64,000 nucleotides of DNA from Cyrtodaria siliqua (GCA_037043455.1 JAWPHD010001804.1:186001-250000), one strand, 5' to 3'; counted from the first letter of the stretch, positions 35,258 to 47,734 are shown. The notes: generated by a model not told the origin, from the sequence alone. Translations and numbers: made by a program.

Positions 35258-35361
35258 CAGGAAACTGCACTAAAGAAAGTTTTTAAAGAAAAAAAGATTA
35301 GCACTCTTTAATACAGAACTACTTTCGACTGCACCAGGCGAGCACATCCTGTTGATTTAGT
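35258..35361 (+). repeat. Module C, copy 2
   Basis: 104 bp, matching 34274-34377. Confidence 0.92.
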
Positions 35362-35612
35362 ACTAGACCTTATGGAAATTAAGTAATAATTACATTTGAA
35401 AAAGTAGTTTATATGTTCATGATAAGATTATATAAAACAAGTTTAAAATAATTATTAAGGATTGTTATTTTGTCATTTTGCAATTGTAGAATTGTATATT
35501 GTTGTGATAAAATATTGAAGAAGTTTTTAATTTAACCCCGTAACTATAATGTCTCAGTCTGTAACAAGGAATTTGATTGGACGAGACTTTTGACCCTGAT
35601 CATTAACAAAGC

Positions 35613-35681
35613 AGGTGCACCCATATTTATAGGTGCACCTGTAAAAGTGTAGGTGCACCTATATATTTTATAGGTGCACCT
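35613..35681. promoter_or_regulatory. Array of four palindromic AGGTGCACCT boxes
   Basis: AGGTGCACC(C/T) occurs at 35613, 35631, 35651 and 35672, with spacing 18, 20 and 21 bases, close to two helical turns. Each box is a perfect or near-perfect 10-bp palindrome. The outer edges form CAGGTG or CACCTG E-boxes in two copies. It could be a clustered binding site or a short tandem repeat; the sequence alone cannot decide. Confidence 0.6.
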
Positions 35682-37149
35682 ATAATGAAACTTTAAAGGG
35701 GTAACCATTGGTGTGTTCGGTCGTGTTTAAACCTTCTTTCCGAAAGGACAGGCCTAATGTCGCCCTGTACCATTCGATTAACAGTAGCATATTAAACATA
35801 CAATATACATGTATAGCTGAAATACCTTATGCGTTTCTTTTTATTTTCAGTATAGAAAACGTGTACATATTTGCTCGGTAATGTTTTATAACTCCGAGGC
35901 CCGTTACGCTCCCCGAAACGCTATTGGTTTAAACATGTTTTATATCCATGTTTTTTACAGCTTAATATGTGTACACGATGGACAGAAAAAAGGATTAGAG
36001 AGAAATTAAAATACTTACTTTCCTTTAATGTCAAGTATATTATCATGCATTTTGACTATGTGAGATATGTACTAATTATTATTGAATTATTTTGGGCTGC
36101 GTGTTTCTGCCAAAGTTTTTGTTTTTTTATTTTTCAGACAGAATTGAAACAGCACCTAAATACCTGCATGTCTGCTGTCCCAGCAACACGGAGTTCACAC
36201 GAGCAAATCTCTATCAAAAAGTATTAAAGTATTTTAGCTGTATATTTATTTCTCGATTTTTATTTTTTCAAAAGTAATGTGTTTTTATTTATCACTAACA
36301 ACTACAGTGCTTGGTGGTCGCTTCTGACTAGAAAATGCCTACCAAGAAGGTACTGTCTATAGTACAAAATTCTTCCTACAAATGCTGATAAACCTTGCCA
36401 GGCTGAAATATACACAACAAACAGATTGCAGGGTCCTCCACAGGATTTTGTTTTCTATGAACATGTATTGCATTTTACATTCAATGGCATTGAAAAATAA
36501 CTTGTAACAAATGATGTTTATGATTAAATAATAGGTGTATAGATTAGACGCAATTTACCAATAATAGGTATATAGATTAGACGCAATTTTACCAATAGGA
36601 ATAATTCTAAATGCATATATGTAATATATCGCTGTGTAATATCCCACAGTACTAATACAGAATAGTCTAATTACGAACGTAATGCAACATTGACTAACGT
36701 TGACCACAGCAAGTAGCTGTATAACTTTCTAAATTTTAGATCAAACTTAGAATTTATATTTAAAGCTTGTTAAATCCTCAAAGCTTTTAAAGTATTACAT
36801 CCAACAGGAAACATCATAAATAATAAACAAAATACAGTAAACCATTTCGTACCAATTATTTGCTTTCAAGCTGTACACACACGTTTCTTCTCCTTGTTAA
36901 ATCACTAATGTTCAATATATTTTTTATTCGCCTTCTCTATCTCACAGTTTCTAACGTTAACAACATTGTTGCTGTCAATATTGGTCACCTGACACAAGCA
37001 CTTCAAAGTCGGCCAACGGCAGAAGCTTCGTAAAAAATCGATAAAACAAACTAAATCGTATATGTTTTTAAATATAATACAAAAGGATAATTACCAAACT
37101 ATCGATCGTTTATAAGGCAGATAGCGAACGATATATTGTTTCAAAGCAA
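35682..37149. other. AT-rich non-coding stretch
   Basis: A 35-bp tandem duplication (TAATAGGTRTATAGATTAGACG...) lies at about 36530-36600. No gene is recognised; short frames at 35967-36277 have no motif. Confidence 0.5.
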
Positions 37150-38175
37150 TTAAAGGGACTCGCGGCAATCTTGTTTTTTTGTATTTTTTTGTTACTGGCC
37201 GACGTCTAGAAGAGCTTATGAAATGACGAGTTGTCCGTCGTCCGTTAACTTTTGTGTCAAACAACATGTACTCTGAAACTAGCAAGTTGAGTTAGACGAA
37301 ACTTCACAGGAAGCATCCTTGCATGGTCCTCTCTCAGATTTGTACAAATCGTCCCGATCTGTCAACAAATATGGCCGCCGTTACTAAAAATAGAAAATAT
37401 CTTTAAACAACTTCTTCTCAGGAACTGTTAGGTAGAATTTGACTTCACAGGAAGCATCCTTGCGTAGTCCTCTCCCAGATTTGTATGAGTCCTACAAATG
37501 CGGCAACCATTACTAAAAATAGAAAAATCGACGTTTTCTCATGAACTGCTGAGTAAAAGTTGACGAAACGTTACAGAAAGCATCCTTGCATGGCTCTCTC
37601 TCAGATTTATACAAATCGTCCGGATCCGTCAAAAAATATGGCCGCCGTTACTAACATAGAACAATCTTTAAACGACTTCTCATGAACCAATGACCTAATT
37701 GTTTTGAAACGTGATCGTCTCCTAACCCTTTCTGAGGTGTATGTAAATGTTCCATACCCGTCAGTAAATATGGCTTCCATTATAAAAATAGAAAAACTCT
37801 TTAAGCGACTCCTTCTCATGAACCAATACCCATTTGTGGTTTTGTTTTTTCATAAAAAAGAAAACATTTTATTCATGGGTCCAAATCCCAGTGGGGGCAG
37901 ATTTGTTTTTTAAACATGTTTCATTAGTTATTTTGGTCTTTTTTATTATTATTATTATTTATTTTATCGAACTGGCATAGCCTTTCTGGCAAGTAGAGCG
38001 ATGCAGGCCCCTTACGGACCTGTCGTTTTAAATAACTTGCTTATGGGCCTTTTGTTTTTAAATAACTTGCATTTGTTCAATTATTAATATTAAATTTTAA
38101 TTATAGTATAAAGCAAATGGATTTTGTATATTACTATTATTATAATTGCACAAATAATATATTTAAATCTATTTA
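37150..38175. mobile_element. TTAA-type MITE split by an AGCTCTACTGA-family element
   Basis: TTAAAGGGACTCGCGGCAATC at 37150 is a MITE left end. Its interior resumes at about 38060 (CATTTGTTCAATTATTAATA), matching the copy at 18.95 kb. Between them, 37194-38030 holds a hairpin element containing GAGTTGTCCGTCGTCCGTTA, repeated GACTTCACAGGAAGCATCCTTG units (about 130 bp each) and the right end GCAAGTAGAGCGATGCAGGC. The order of insertion is therefore MITE first, hairpin element second. Confidence 0.7.
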
Positions 38176-38559
38176 GAATAGTAGTACATAGCAGCTCTTT
38201 AGTGAGTCTATTTGACTATATATCTATACAAATTACCGCCCCTGCCGGAGCAGTCAGTTTTTGAAAAACCGACGTATAGGTAAGTTAAAATCACTACGTG
38301 TCGTCTAGGAATATTGGAAAACCATATCTATGAGATGACTCATTGCTACAGACGCTTTATTAAAAACAATATTTAACGCTACGGAAATAAATTTGAAACC
38401 CAATATAGCGTATGTTACGCAAAATATCAACTCGTGGTAATATGCCTTGTGAACACTCTAACACGTTCATTTATTATGTGATCTTTACCAAACTAGTATT
38501 TATTGGTAATAACCATGAAATATTGGACGACCTCGAAAAACAGCCATATCTGACCACTT

Positions 38560-39500
38560 ATACTAGAGTTATGGCCCTTGTTTTTGCTAACATATGCAAT
38601 TTTTTGTCTTGTGCTTGTGAACTAGCCGTTAGCAGGAAGCTTTGCTATGATTTCTAGTTGTGCCGACTGCGTTTTTTTTCCGGTTCGTTGATTTGATGGT
38701 TACGGCTCCTTGACATTTTTATTTTTTTTAAATATCTTGTAGGCGCTACCCCTCCTAAACGCCTTGTTGGATTTCGACGAAACTTGGCAGGAAGCATCGG
38801 TAAGATGTCTAGTTGTGCATATCACACTTTTGTTCGAGTTCGCTGATTTATGACGGAGTAATGGCCTTTTGGCATTTTTACTTTAAATTTCTTGTCAACT
38901 ACTCCTCTTAAACGGTTTGTTGGATTTCTACAAAATTTTGCAGGAAGCCTCAGTATGATCTTGTTAGTAATGACCGAGTAATGGCCCTTGATTTGTTGAA
39001 AAATTCTATATTGTATTTACCTTTGTTAAATCTGTAGTAACTTTATTTTTTATGTGATCTTTACCATATTTGTTTAGAATGTTGTTAATAAACAGCCCCC
39101 CATCCCCCCCCCCCCCCCTCCTATTTTTATGAAATTTCATTCATAGAAGAAAGTGGGACAAATTAAAAATACCCATGCCATACTAGACACAGCAGACTTA
39201 TTGCCCATGATTACCACCAGACCATCCTAACCCTGTTGTTGTTGCAATGTCACCCCTCCCATTTTTATGAAATTTCATTCATAGAAGAAAGTGGGACAAA
39301 TTAAAAATACCCATGCCATACTAGACACAGCAGACTTATTGCCCATGATTACCAGGTGAGCGATCTAAGGCCATCCTATCCCTGTTATTTTTGCAATGTT
39401 TTAAAACACGTACTGATGGGAATTTTATGTTGACAACCCTCGATATAAGAAACGTTTTAGCAAGTAGAGCGTCCACAGGCCCTCTTTGGCCTCTTGTTTT
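38560..39500 (+). mobile_element. Degenerate AGCTCTACTGA-family element with 142-bp duplication
   Basis: Internal units (GAAACTTGGCAGGAAGCATC, CAAAATTTTGCAGGAAGCC) and the right end AGCAAGTAGAGCGTCCACAGG at 39458-39498 place it in the family. A C-rich run lies at 39097-39118. Then a 142-bp block beginning TTTTTATGAAATTTCATTCA is tandemly duplicated (about 39122 and 39263), the copies being almost identical. Confidence 0.65.
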
Positions 39501-39772
39501 ATATTATTTTTTTGGTTGTTAAAGAGAAATATTTAAATACTTTTTATTTATGTTTTTATCATTACTTTTGTTTTTTTAATTTTTGGTTGTTCAAGAAAAT
39601 TATTTTTTTTATATATTTTTTTTTATGAAACTTGTTTCAGTTTAATGTTTATTATTATTAGTATTATTATTTATATATTAAAACTAAAATTGTGAGTTTG
39701 TTTTAATTGTTAGCATGGGTCAAAGGTTTAAATTTATGTTGTGGGTGTTGTTATTTGTTTTTAGCTCGACTG
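39501..39772. other. T-rich spacer
   Basis: Low-complexity AT-rich sequence with poly-T tracts and nothing else. Confidence 0.5.
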
Positions 39773-40968
39773 ATCAGAGATCAGCAGAGCTTATGCCGTG
39801 GTGCGGCGTCCGTCGTCCGTCTGTCCGTCTGTAAACGTTTTTTTGTAGCGACTACTTCTCTGAAACAACGCAATGGATTTTCATGAAACTTTACAGAAAG
39901 GTTTCCCATGAAGTCTAGTTGATCCTAGCAAAAATGCATGTTGATGTGAAATCCAAGATGGCCGCCAAATCTAAAAATATGTTTTTAAAAACAAGTTTGT
40001 AGCGACTACTTCTTGAAAACTATAAGTGATATTGATATGGGACTTTTTCTAAACTGATCAGCATGACATGATGTTGGTCCTTGTCAAAAATCGTTTTGAT
40101 TCAACGTTAAACATGGCTGTAGCGACTACTCCTCTGAAACTACTTGGCGAATTTTCATGAAACTTTACAGGAATGTTGCTCTTAATGTCTAATTGATCCT
40201 AGCAAAATTCCAGATTGGCCAGAAATTCAAGATGGCCGCCACAGCTAAAAATAGATTTTTAAAAAATAAGTTTGTAGCGACTACTTCTTGAAAACTATAA
40301 GTGATATTGATATGGGACTTTTTCTAAAATGATCAGCATGACATGATGGTTATCCGAGTCGAACATTATTTTGATTCGACGTTAAACATGGCTGCCAGTG
40401 GCCATCTTTGTTTACATAGAGTTATATAATGAAAACTTGTAGCGACTACTCCTCTGAAACTACTTGACGGATTTTCATGAAACTTCACAGGAATGTTGCT
40501 CTTGATGTCTAATTGATCCTTGCAAAATATCAGGTCGGCTGGAAATTCAAAATGGCCGCCATGGCTAAAAATATATTTTCAAAATGCAAGTTTGTAGCGA
40601 CTACTTCTTGAAAACTATAAGTGATATTGATATGGGACTTTTTCTTAAATGATCAGCATGACATGATGTTGGTCCTTGTCAAAAATCGTTTTGATTCGAT
40701 GTTAAACATGGCTGTCAGCAGCCATCTTTGTTTACATAGAGTTATATAATGAAAACTTGTAGCGACTTTTCCTCTGAAACTACTTGACGGATTTTCATGA
40801 AACTTCACAGGAATGTTGCTCTTGGTGTCTTATTGATCAGGTCGGCCGGAAATTCAAAATGGCCGCCACGGCTAAAAATATTTTTTTCTAAAAAAAAGGT
40901 TTGTAGCCATTACTTGCTGAAATCAAAATCAATCAGTAGAGCTTCAAGGTCCTTGACCTCTTGTTTTT
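39773..40968 (+). mobile_element. Hairpin element with ~318-bp internal repeats, unit 1 of a chain
   Basis: Left hairpin AGCTCGACTGATC...GATCAGCAGAGC, then CCGTCGTCCGTCTGTCCGTC. The body consists of ~318-bp repeats (TAGCGACTACTCCTCTGAAA...ATTTTCATGAAACTTCACAG...AAGTGATATTGATATGGGAC). The right end is CAGTAGAGCTTCAAGGTC...GACCTCTTGTTTTT. No protein is encoded. The terminal AGCTCNACTGA / TCAGTAGAGCT pair forms short inverted termini. Confidence 0.8.
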
Positions 40969-40978
40969 GCTTATTTTT

Positions 40979-42616
40979 AGCTCTACTGATCAAAGATCAG
41001 CAGAGCTTATGCCGTGGTGGGGTGTCCGTCGTCCGTCCGTCCGTCTGTCCGTCCGTAAACGTTTTATTGCGATGACTACTCCTCTGAAACTATTGGATGC
41101 ATTTTCATGAAACTTCACAGTAATATTGCCCATGATGTCAAGTTGATCCTAGCAAAAATTCACATTGATGTGAAATCCAAGATAGCCGCCAAAGGCAAAA
41201 ATATATTTTTAAGAAACAAGTTTGTAGCGCCTACTTCTTGAAAACTATAAGTGATATTGATATGGGACTTTTTCTAAAATGAGCAGCAAGACATGATGTT
41301 GGTCCTTGTCGAAAATTATTTTGATTCGACGTTAAACATGGCTGCCAGCGACAATCATTGTTTACATAAAATTATATACTAAAATATTGTAGCGACTACT
41401 CCTCTGCAACTACTAGACGGATTTTCATGAAACTTAATAGAAATGTTGATCTAGAAGTCTAGTTGATCCTAGCAAAATTTCAGGGCGGCTGGAAATTCAA
41501 GATGGCCGCCATAGCTAAAAAATAGATTTTCAAAATACAAGTTTGTAGCGACTACTTCTTGAAAACTATAAGTGATATTGATATGGGACTTTTTGTAAAA
41601 TGATCAGCATGACATGATGTTGGTCCTTGTTAAAAATCGTTTTGATTCAACGTTAAACATGGCTGCCAGCGACCATCTTTGTTTACATAGAGTTATATAG
41701 TAAAACCTTGTAGCGACTACTCCTCTGAAACTACTTGGCGAATTTTCATGAAACTTTACAGGAATGTTGCTCTTAATGTCTAATTGATCCTAGCAAAATT
41801 CCAGATCGGCCAGAAATTCAAGATGGCCGCCACAGCTAAAAATAGATTTTTAAAAAAATAAGTTTGTAGCGACTACTTCTTGAAAACTATAAGTGATATT
41901 GATATGGGACTTTTTCTAAAATGATCAGCATGACATGATGGTTATCCGAGTCGAATATTATTTTCATTCGACGTTAAACATGGCTGCCAGTGGCCATCTT
42001 TGTTTACATAGAGTTATATTATGAAAACTTGTAGCGACTACTCCTCTGAAACTACTTGGCGGATTTTCATGAAACTTCACAGGAATGTTGCTCTTGATGT
42101 TTAATTGATTCTAGAATTTTTTTAGGTCGGCTGGAAATTCAAGATGGCCACCATGGCTAAAAATATATTTTCAAAATACAAGTTTGTAGCGACTACTTCT
42201 TGAAAACTATAAGTGATATTGATATGGGACTTTTTCTAAAATGATCAGCATGACATGATGTTGGTCCATGTCAAAAATCGTTTTGATTCGATGTTAAACA
42301 TGGCTGTCAGCGGCCATCTTTGTTAACACAGACTTATATAATGAAAACTTGTAGCGACTTTTCCTCAGAAACTACTTGACGGATTTTCATGAAACTTCAC
42401 AGGAATGTTGCTCTTCATGTCTAATTGATCAGGTCGGCCGGAAATTCAAAATGGCCGCCACGTCTAAAAATATTTTTTTCAAAAAACAAGTTTGGATTGT
42501 TCAGTCGCCTGATATGTCTGAACTTTTAAACTGCGCTTATATATTCGAAACGATAAACTACTTCCTTAAATCAAAATCAGTCAGTAGAGCTTCAAGGTCA
42601 TTGACCTCTTGTTTTT
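40979..42616 (+). mobile_element. Hairpin element, unit 2 of the chain
   Basis: Same architecture as unit 1, starting AGCTCTACTGATCAAAGATC and containing about five ~318-bp repeats. The linkers to both neighbours contain the same TTTTTGCTTATTTTT, so the chain grew by tandem duplication. At 42494-42551 it carries GGATTGTTCAGTCGCCTGAT and the following 38 bases, found again at 45631-45688 in unrelated sequence. Confidence 0.8.
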
Positions 42617-42626
42617 GCTTATTTTT

Positions 42627-43577
42627 AGCTCTACTGATCAAAGATCAGCAGAGCTTATGCCGTTGTGCGGTGTCCGTCGTTCGTCCGTCTGTCCGTCCGT
42701 AAACGTTTTGTTGCGGCGACTACTTCTCTGAAACCACTGGATGGATTTTCATGAAACTTCACAGTAATATTGCCCATGACGTCTAGTTGATCCTAGCAAA
42801 AATTCACATTGATGTGAAATCCAAGATGGCCGCCAAAGGTAAAAATAGATGTTTAAGAAACAAGATTATAGCGCCTACTTCTTGAAAACTATAAGTGATA
42901 TTGATATGGGACTTTTTCTAAAATGATCAGCAAGACATGATGTTGGGCCTTGTCGAAGATTGTTTTGATTCGACGTTAAACATGACTGCCAGCGACCATC
43001 TTTGTTTACATAAAATTATATACTAAAACATTGTAGCGACTACTCCTCTGCAACTACATGACGGATTTTCATGAAACTTCACAGGAATGATGCTCTTGAA
43101 GTCTAGTTGATCCTAGCAAAATTTCAGGTCGGCCGGGAATTTAAGATGGCCCCCACGGCTAAAAATAGATTTTTAAGAAAACAAATTTGTAGCGACTAAT
43201 TCTTTTGAAAACTATAAGCGATATTGATATGGGACACTTCTTAAATGATCAGCATGACATGATGTTGGTCTTGGTTGAAAACTATTTTGATTCGACATTA
43301 AACATGGCTGCCAGTGGCCATCTTTGTTTACATAGAGTTATATAGTAAAAACTGGTAGCGACTACTCCTCTAAAACTACTTGACATATTTTCATGAAACT
43401 TCACAGGAATGCTGATCAAGTTATCAAAACCTATCAGTAGAGCTTCAAGGTCATTTGTTTGTTGTTGTTTTTGCAATTTTTTAAAAGAAGTACTGAAGAT
43501 AATTATGATGACAACCCATGCACAAGAGCCATTTTGGCCAGCAGAGCGTCCACAGGCCATATTTTGCCTCTTGTTTT
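42627..43577 (+). mobile_element. Hairpin element, unit 3 of the chain
   Basis: Same start hairpin, about three ~318-bp repeats, and the right end AGCAGAGCGTCCACAGGCC...TTGCCTCTTGTTTT. This right-end variant matches the elements at 1.5 and 38.6 kb better than the ends of units 1 and 2. Confidence 0.8.
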
Positions 43578-43745
43578 GTTCCTATTCTACTATGTTGTGA
43601 AGCTATTATTGGAGCAATATAATCAACAGTCAGTAATATGCAAACATAATTATCTGTATACTATTCTTTCTTATAGTTTATCTTAATGATTAAACAAATG
43701 CAACGGTGAGAGTTTTAAAATATCAACATAGATTGTCCCTTTAAA
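43578..43745 (-). mobile_element. TTAA-type MITE remnant
   Basis: Interior AGCAATATAATCAACAGTCAGTAATATG and the terminal motif GATTGTCCCTTTAA match the MITE at 16.7 kb in inverted order. The other end has been replaced by the hairpin element. Confidence 0.6.
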
Positions 43746-44540
43746 TTAAGAAGTGGAAAACAGTGACACCAAGTTAATTATTTTGAAATTACCTCCATTT
43801 CATTTTGGTAAAAATTTTGTTCACTAAATACATGTACTATTTTGATTCTGTTTTATTGGCAAGATCAATGATAATAAAATATATTATTAATACGGGGTGC
43901 TTTCGTTTATTTTATCATGGTATTTCGTCAGTTGGTAGTATGTTGGCTTTGTTTAATAATTTAGTTAAATATTGAGTCTGGAAGAGCTTTAGGCTCGATT
44001 AACAATTCAGTTTATTTGAGAAAAAATATCACTTTGATCGATATGTTGCTACACAACGATACATTCACTGTTAGTTTACTTATGTTTTGATCTTAAGTTG
44101 AAAGCCATTATAACCATATACTGGTAATTTTTCGAACAGACATTAGTTAAAATGTCACAACTCAGTTTTAAATTTTACATTAAATACATGATTTAAGCTT
44201 TAACATATACAACTATGCGATTATTAACTAAACCAACAGACTAGCAGTGTATGTATTTGTTCATAAAGCAAGATAATTAAAGTAGTAATTTCTCTACTTG
44301 CTCCTCTAGGGAGTACAGAAAGTTACTGTCTCAGAGGCTGAGTCTTGATTTGAAATTACCTGTAATACCACGCCCTGGCACACATATATCTAATTAATTT
44401 AATTTTTGGTATGGTACTTTAGTTCATTTTCAACACATGTAATGTTTTATATTACAGTCGATGTTCTGTGGTGGAGGTAGAAAAGAAATCGACATTCTAC
44501 ACCCTTCTAGTTTAATCACGGTGGCGAAACCAATTGACTT
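43746..44540. other. Non-coding stretch
   Basis: No clear gene. At 44444-44460 TATTACAG precedes an open stretch (SMFCGGGRKEIDILHPSS) cut off by the next repeat. It could be a damaged exon, but there is no further support. Confidence 0.4.
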
Positions 44541-44830
44541 TTTATACGCCCCTCCTAAGACGGGACGTATTATGTCGTGGCGCTGTCCGTCTGTTAAGTT
44601 TTGCGATGTCCGCTCTCTAACTCAAACAAATATTATCCAATCATTATGAAACTTGGAAATACCGTTTATAGGCATAATATCTAGGTCAAGTTCGGAAACC
44701 AGCCAGATCGTCACGGTAACAACGGAGTTTAATTATTGAAAATTGACAATGTTGATGATGTCTGCTCAATAACTTGAATATTTGTTTTTCAATCTTGATG
44801 AAACTCAGTCAAGTTCGAAAACCAGTCCAA
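44541..44830 (+). mobile_element. Hairpin repeat (TATACGCCC...GGGACGTATTATG family)
   Basis: Left end TTTTATACGCCCCTCCTAAG followed by ACGGGACGTATTATGTCG and CTGTCCGTCTGTTAAG. Internal units (CTCAAACAAATATTATCC... and GTCAAGTTCGGAAACCAG...GTAACAACGGAGTT) occur twice. Same general layout as the AGCTCTACTGA family but a different sequence. Confidence 0.6.
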
Positions 44831-45794
44831 TCGCCCTGGTAACAACGGAGTTCGTATTATGTCGCGGCACTTACAATTATTTATCACAGTTACAAACAAG
44901 AAAAAAATGGATGAAAAAAAATCGCCGGTAAGGATTTGTCCTCGATTCACCGCGATTAAAAAAGTGAAACTGGACATGCGCAGTGAAGCAGTCCACTCGA
45001 TTCAGTAAAAAGACGCGTCCACTTGGTAGGTCTAGGCATGAAAACAGTGATAAAACCTTCATCTTCATTATAAAAAACAAACACTCAACGCAAATCATAC
45101 ATCAACACGTGTGGAGCGGCCATATTGTTTACATAGCAACAGTGCACTATTATCCGTGATGTTGCCTTCCGGCTAACAGAATGTCAAGACTTTGAACATA
45201 CCGAAGCGCCGTGATACACACGAGGTGGGATCCCGAAGAATGACGGGATTGGCCCAGCGTTCACGATTGCCGAAATGATTGCTTCCAATTCGGTCGTATA
45301 ATACACGGTGCCCAAATTTTATTTTATAGATGATACCTTACAACTGCCTTTTCCTTACAAATATGCATTTATTGTACTATAATGTTAACACACATATGTT
45401 TCTATATCATAGTATGTCGTTTATTGTACAAAATAATCTGCATAAAGTAAAATGTTAATAAAAAGCGGGACATACACGCTCCGTTAATTTCATTGAACTT
45501 TAAGAAGTTATTTTCAGAGGAATCATTATTTATACACAGCATACAACTTTTTTAACAGTTAATTCATACATATACTCTTCTTTAACAGGCCTGCCAAATC
45601 TCAGGATAAAATCCGGATTCTCCGGATTGTGGATTGTTCAGTCGCCTGATATGTCTGAACTTTTAAACTGCGCTTACATATTCGATAAAACGCGATTATA
45701 ATGACATTAACAGGGGCGGATACAGGATTTGAGATTACGGGAACGTATCTTTTAAAAAACAACCAAATACACACACGTTTTTTTCACCTGGTTT
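44831..45794. other. Non-coding stretch
   Basis: No recognised gene. It includes the 58-bp segment (45631-45688) shared with 42494-42551. Confidence 0.5.
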
Positions 45795-45985
45795 AAACAT
45801 CACGCGGTCTTTTTTGCCACTGACCGTTCCAAGGCGGTAGCCTGTTGGGTAACCCTCTTGTGTTTGTGATGTAATATCTTGCCTTTGATTCATCTTTATA
45901 GTTGTTGTTTGTTTCTGTGTTTGTTTGTGGTTGACAGTCGTCCTTGAATGCTACTTTTCCTGTTCGATTTTTAGCTCACCACTAT
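45795..45985 (+). mobile_element. Orphan 3' tail of the Penelope-like element
   Basis: Contains TTTGCCACTGACCGTTCCAAGG, TTGTGTTTGTGATG, GTGTTTGTTTGTGGTTGACAG and TGAATGCTACTTTTCCTGTTCGAT. It matches, in opposite orientation, the tail at 7385-7620 closely. Confidence 0.8.
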
Positions 45986-46659
45986 TGTGACAACGTTAAA
46001 TTGTATCAACAAATTCAAAACTTATATTGCAGACACCAATATTACCTTTATACAGTCAGGGGTGTAACTGATTTAAGTTATTAAATAATTTAATGAGTAA
46101 CATTAAAATATGGTAGCAACATAACTTTTTTAAGTTATTTCTGAAAAGTTCACCTATTTTCAATTCCAATTGATTCACTTTACTAATTCTTCCCAAACAT
46201 GTTACATTTTTTATTGTTTGGTTGTTTGACATTACAACTGTGCAATCAAACCAGGTGTGTAAGCATGAGATCTTTGTAGGCAAAGCTTCGGAAAAAGGTT
46301 AGTCCATTACTGAAGGGCTTTATATTGAAGCCCTGATTACTGTAACATCACAAAATGGAAAATAATTAGAAATTGGCAATACTGACCAACGAAAGAAATT
46401 GAACCAAATTGGGTTTTACGGCACACCAACACATGAATTGTTATATGGCGCCTACAATGAATGAACATGCCATTCTCATCATCCATTTACATCAAGATAA
46501 AATATGGAGAATGGGCCCTTTTAACCTGCAGAACTGCAGAGTTGCTGTAAATTCTATAATAGACACTCCATTTACGATGGAGCCAGGTTTCCACAGTTGC
46601 ATAATACGCGGTGCCATGATGAAGACCTTGAATGAGCATGATTAAAAACCACAAAACAA

Positions 46660-46860
46660 GAGGTCAATGACCGTGAAGGTCTGCCGATAGGTTTTGATAG
46701 CTAGATCAGCATTCCTGTGAAGTTTCATGAAAATCTGTCGAGCAGCCATGTTTAATGTTGAATCAAAATGATTTTTGACAAGAACCAATATTATGTCATG
46801 CTTATTATTTTAGAAAAAGTCCCATATCAATATCACTAGCAAAATTTCAGGTCGGACGAT
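46660..46860 (-). mobile_element. Inverted fragment of the ~318-bp repeat element
   Basis: On the minus strand it contains TTTCATGAAACTTCACAGGAATG and TGATATTGATATGGGACTTTTTCTA, and the right-end motif GACCTTCACGGTCATTGACC. A truncated copy of the elements at 39.8-43.6 kb. Confidence 0.8.
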
Positions 46861-46879
46861 TCCACTAAGTTTTTTATTT

Positions 46880-47430
46880 GTCCTGTTATTTAACATATAA
46901 TGGTTTCATATTTTCTTTTTCTTTTTTTAATGATTTGCAAATACATAATTTTAATACCTCCACTAATTTATGTCATTTCCCGTCCTATCGCGTCCTGTTC
47001 ATTATTTAACAGATAATGGTTGCATATTTGCTTTTTCTTTTGAGTTTGATGTGAAAATACATTATAAAAACAACATACGGTTACATTTCACTAATTATAC
47101 AGACTTCATAAGGTTACACTCCACTGATTTTGATGCAAGACTTCACATATTTATACCCCTGCCAAACAAGGTTTATTGGGGGCTATATTATAATAATCAC
47201 TTAACCAGCAGAGTTATTTACCAGATAATGGTTGCATGGTTGCATATTTGCTTTTCCATTTTGGTATGATGTGAACATACTTAATGAAAACCATATACGG
47301 TTACACTCCACTAATTATATAATTATAAGACTTCATAAGGTTGCACTCCAATAATTTTTACTTAAGAACCACATATTTTAATTATTTGTCTCGTTATTTA
47401 ACATATAATCAGATAATTGTTGTTTCTTGT
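46880..47430 (+). repeat. Degenerate AT-rich tandem repeat
   Basis: GTTATTTAACATATAATGG-like and TTGCATATTTGCTTTTTC-like motifs recur near 46884, 47002, 47212 and 47393, with CATAAGGTTACACTCCACTAAT between. Irregular period of 120-210 bp. Confidence 0.6.
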
Positions 47431-47734
47431 CCGTTTTCTATTTAATATGTGAGACTCTACATATTTTTTTACTTATTTGTAATTGCGACTCTGCTCAACA
47501 CAAACTTCAAAGTATTCCCACGCATCCATATTAAGGAAAAGATATCTATTCTGACTGGACACCAAAGCGGTAGTATTACTCACCTTCAAATTATTTGCAT
47601 TAATTATTTTTTTAGTTAATGTATATGGAAATACAGATTCAGTACCTATTTTGAGGATGCACACATATTCAAACAGGTCACCAAGCGGCGGTATTAATCA
47701 CCATTAATGATATCCTTGTTATTGTTATTAATGT

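Noticed and set aside
40797..42702. Open frames with FCLFLALLIKDQQSLCR in two copies
   Set aside because: They are translations of the non-coding hairpin elements and repeat because the DNA repeats.
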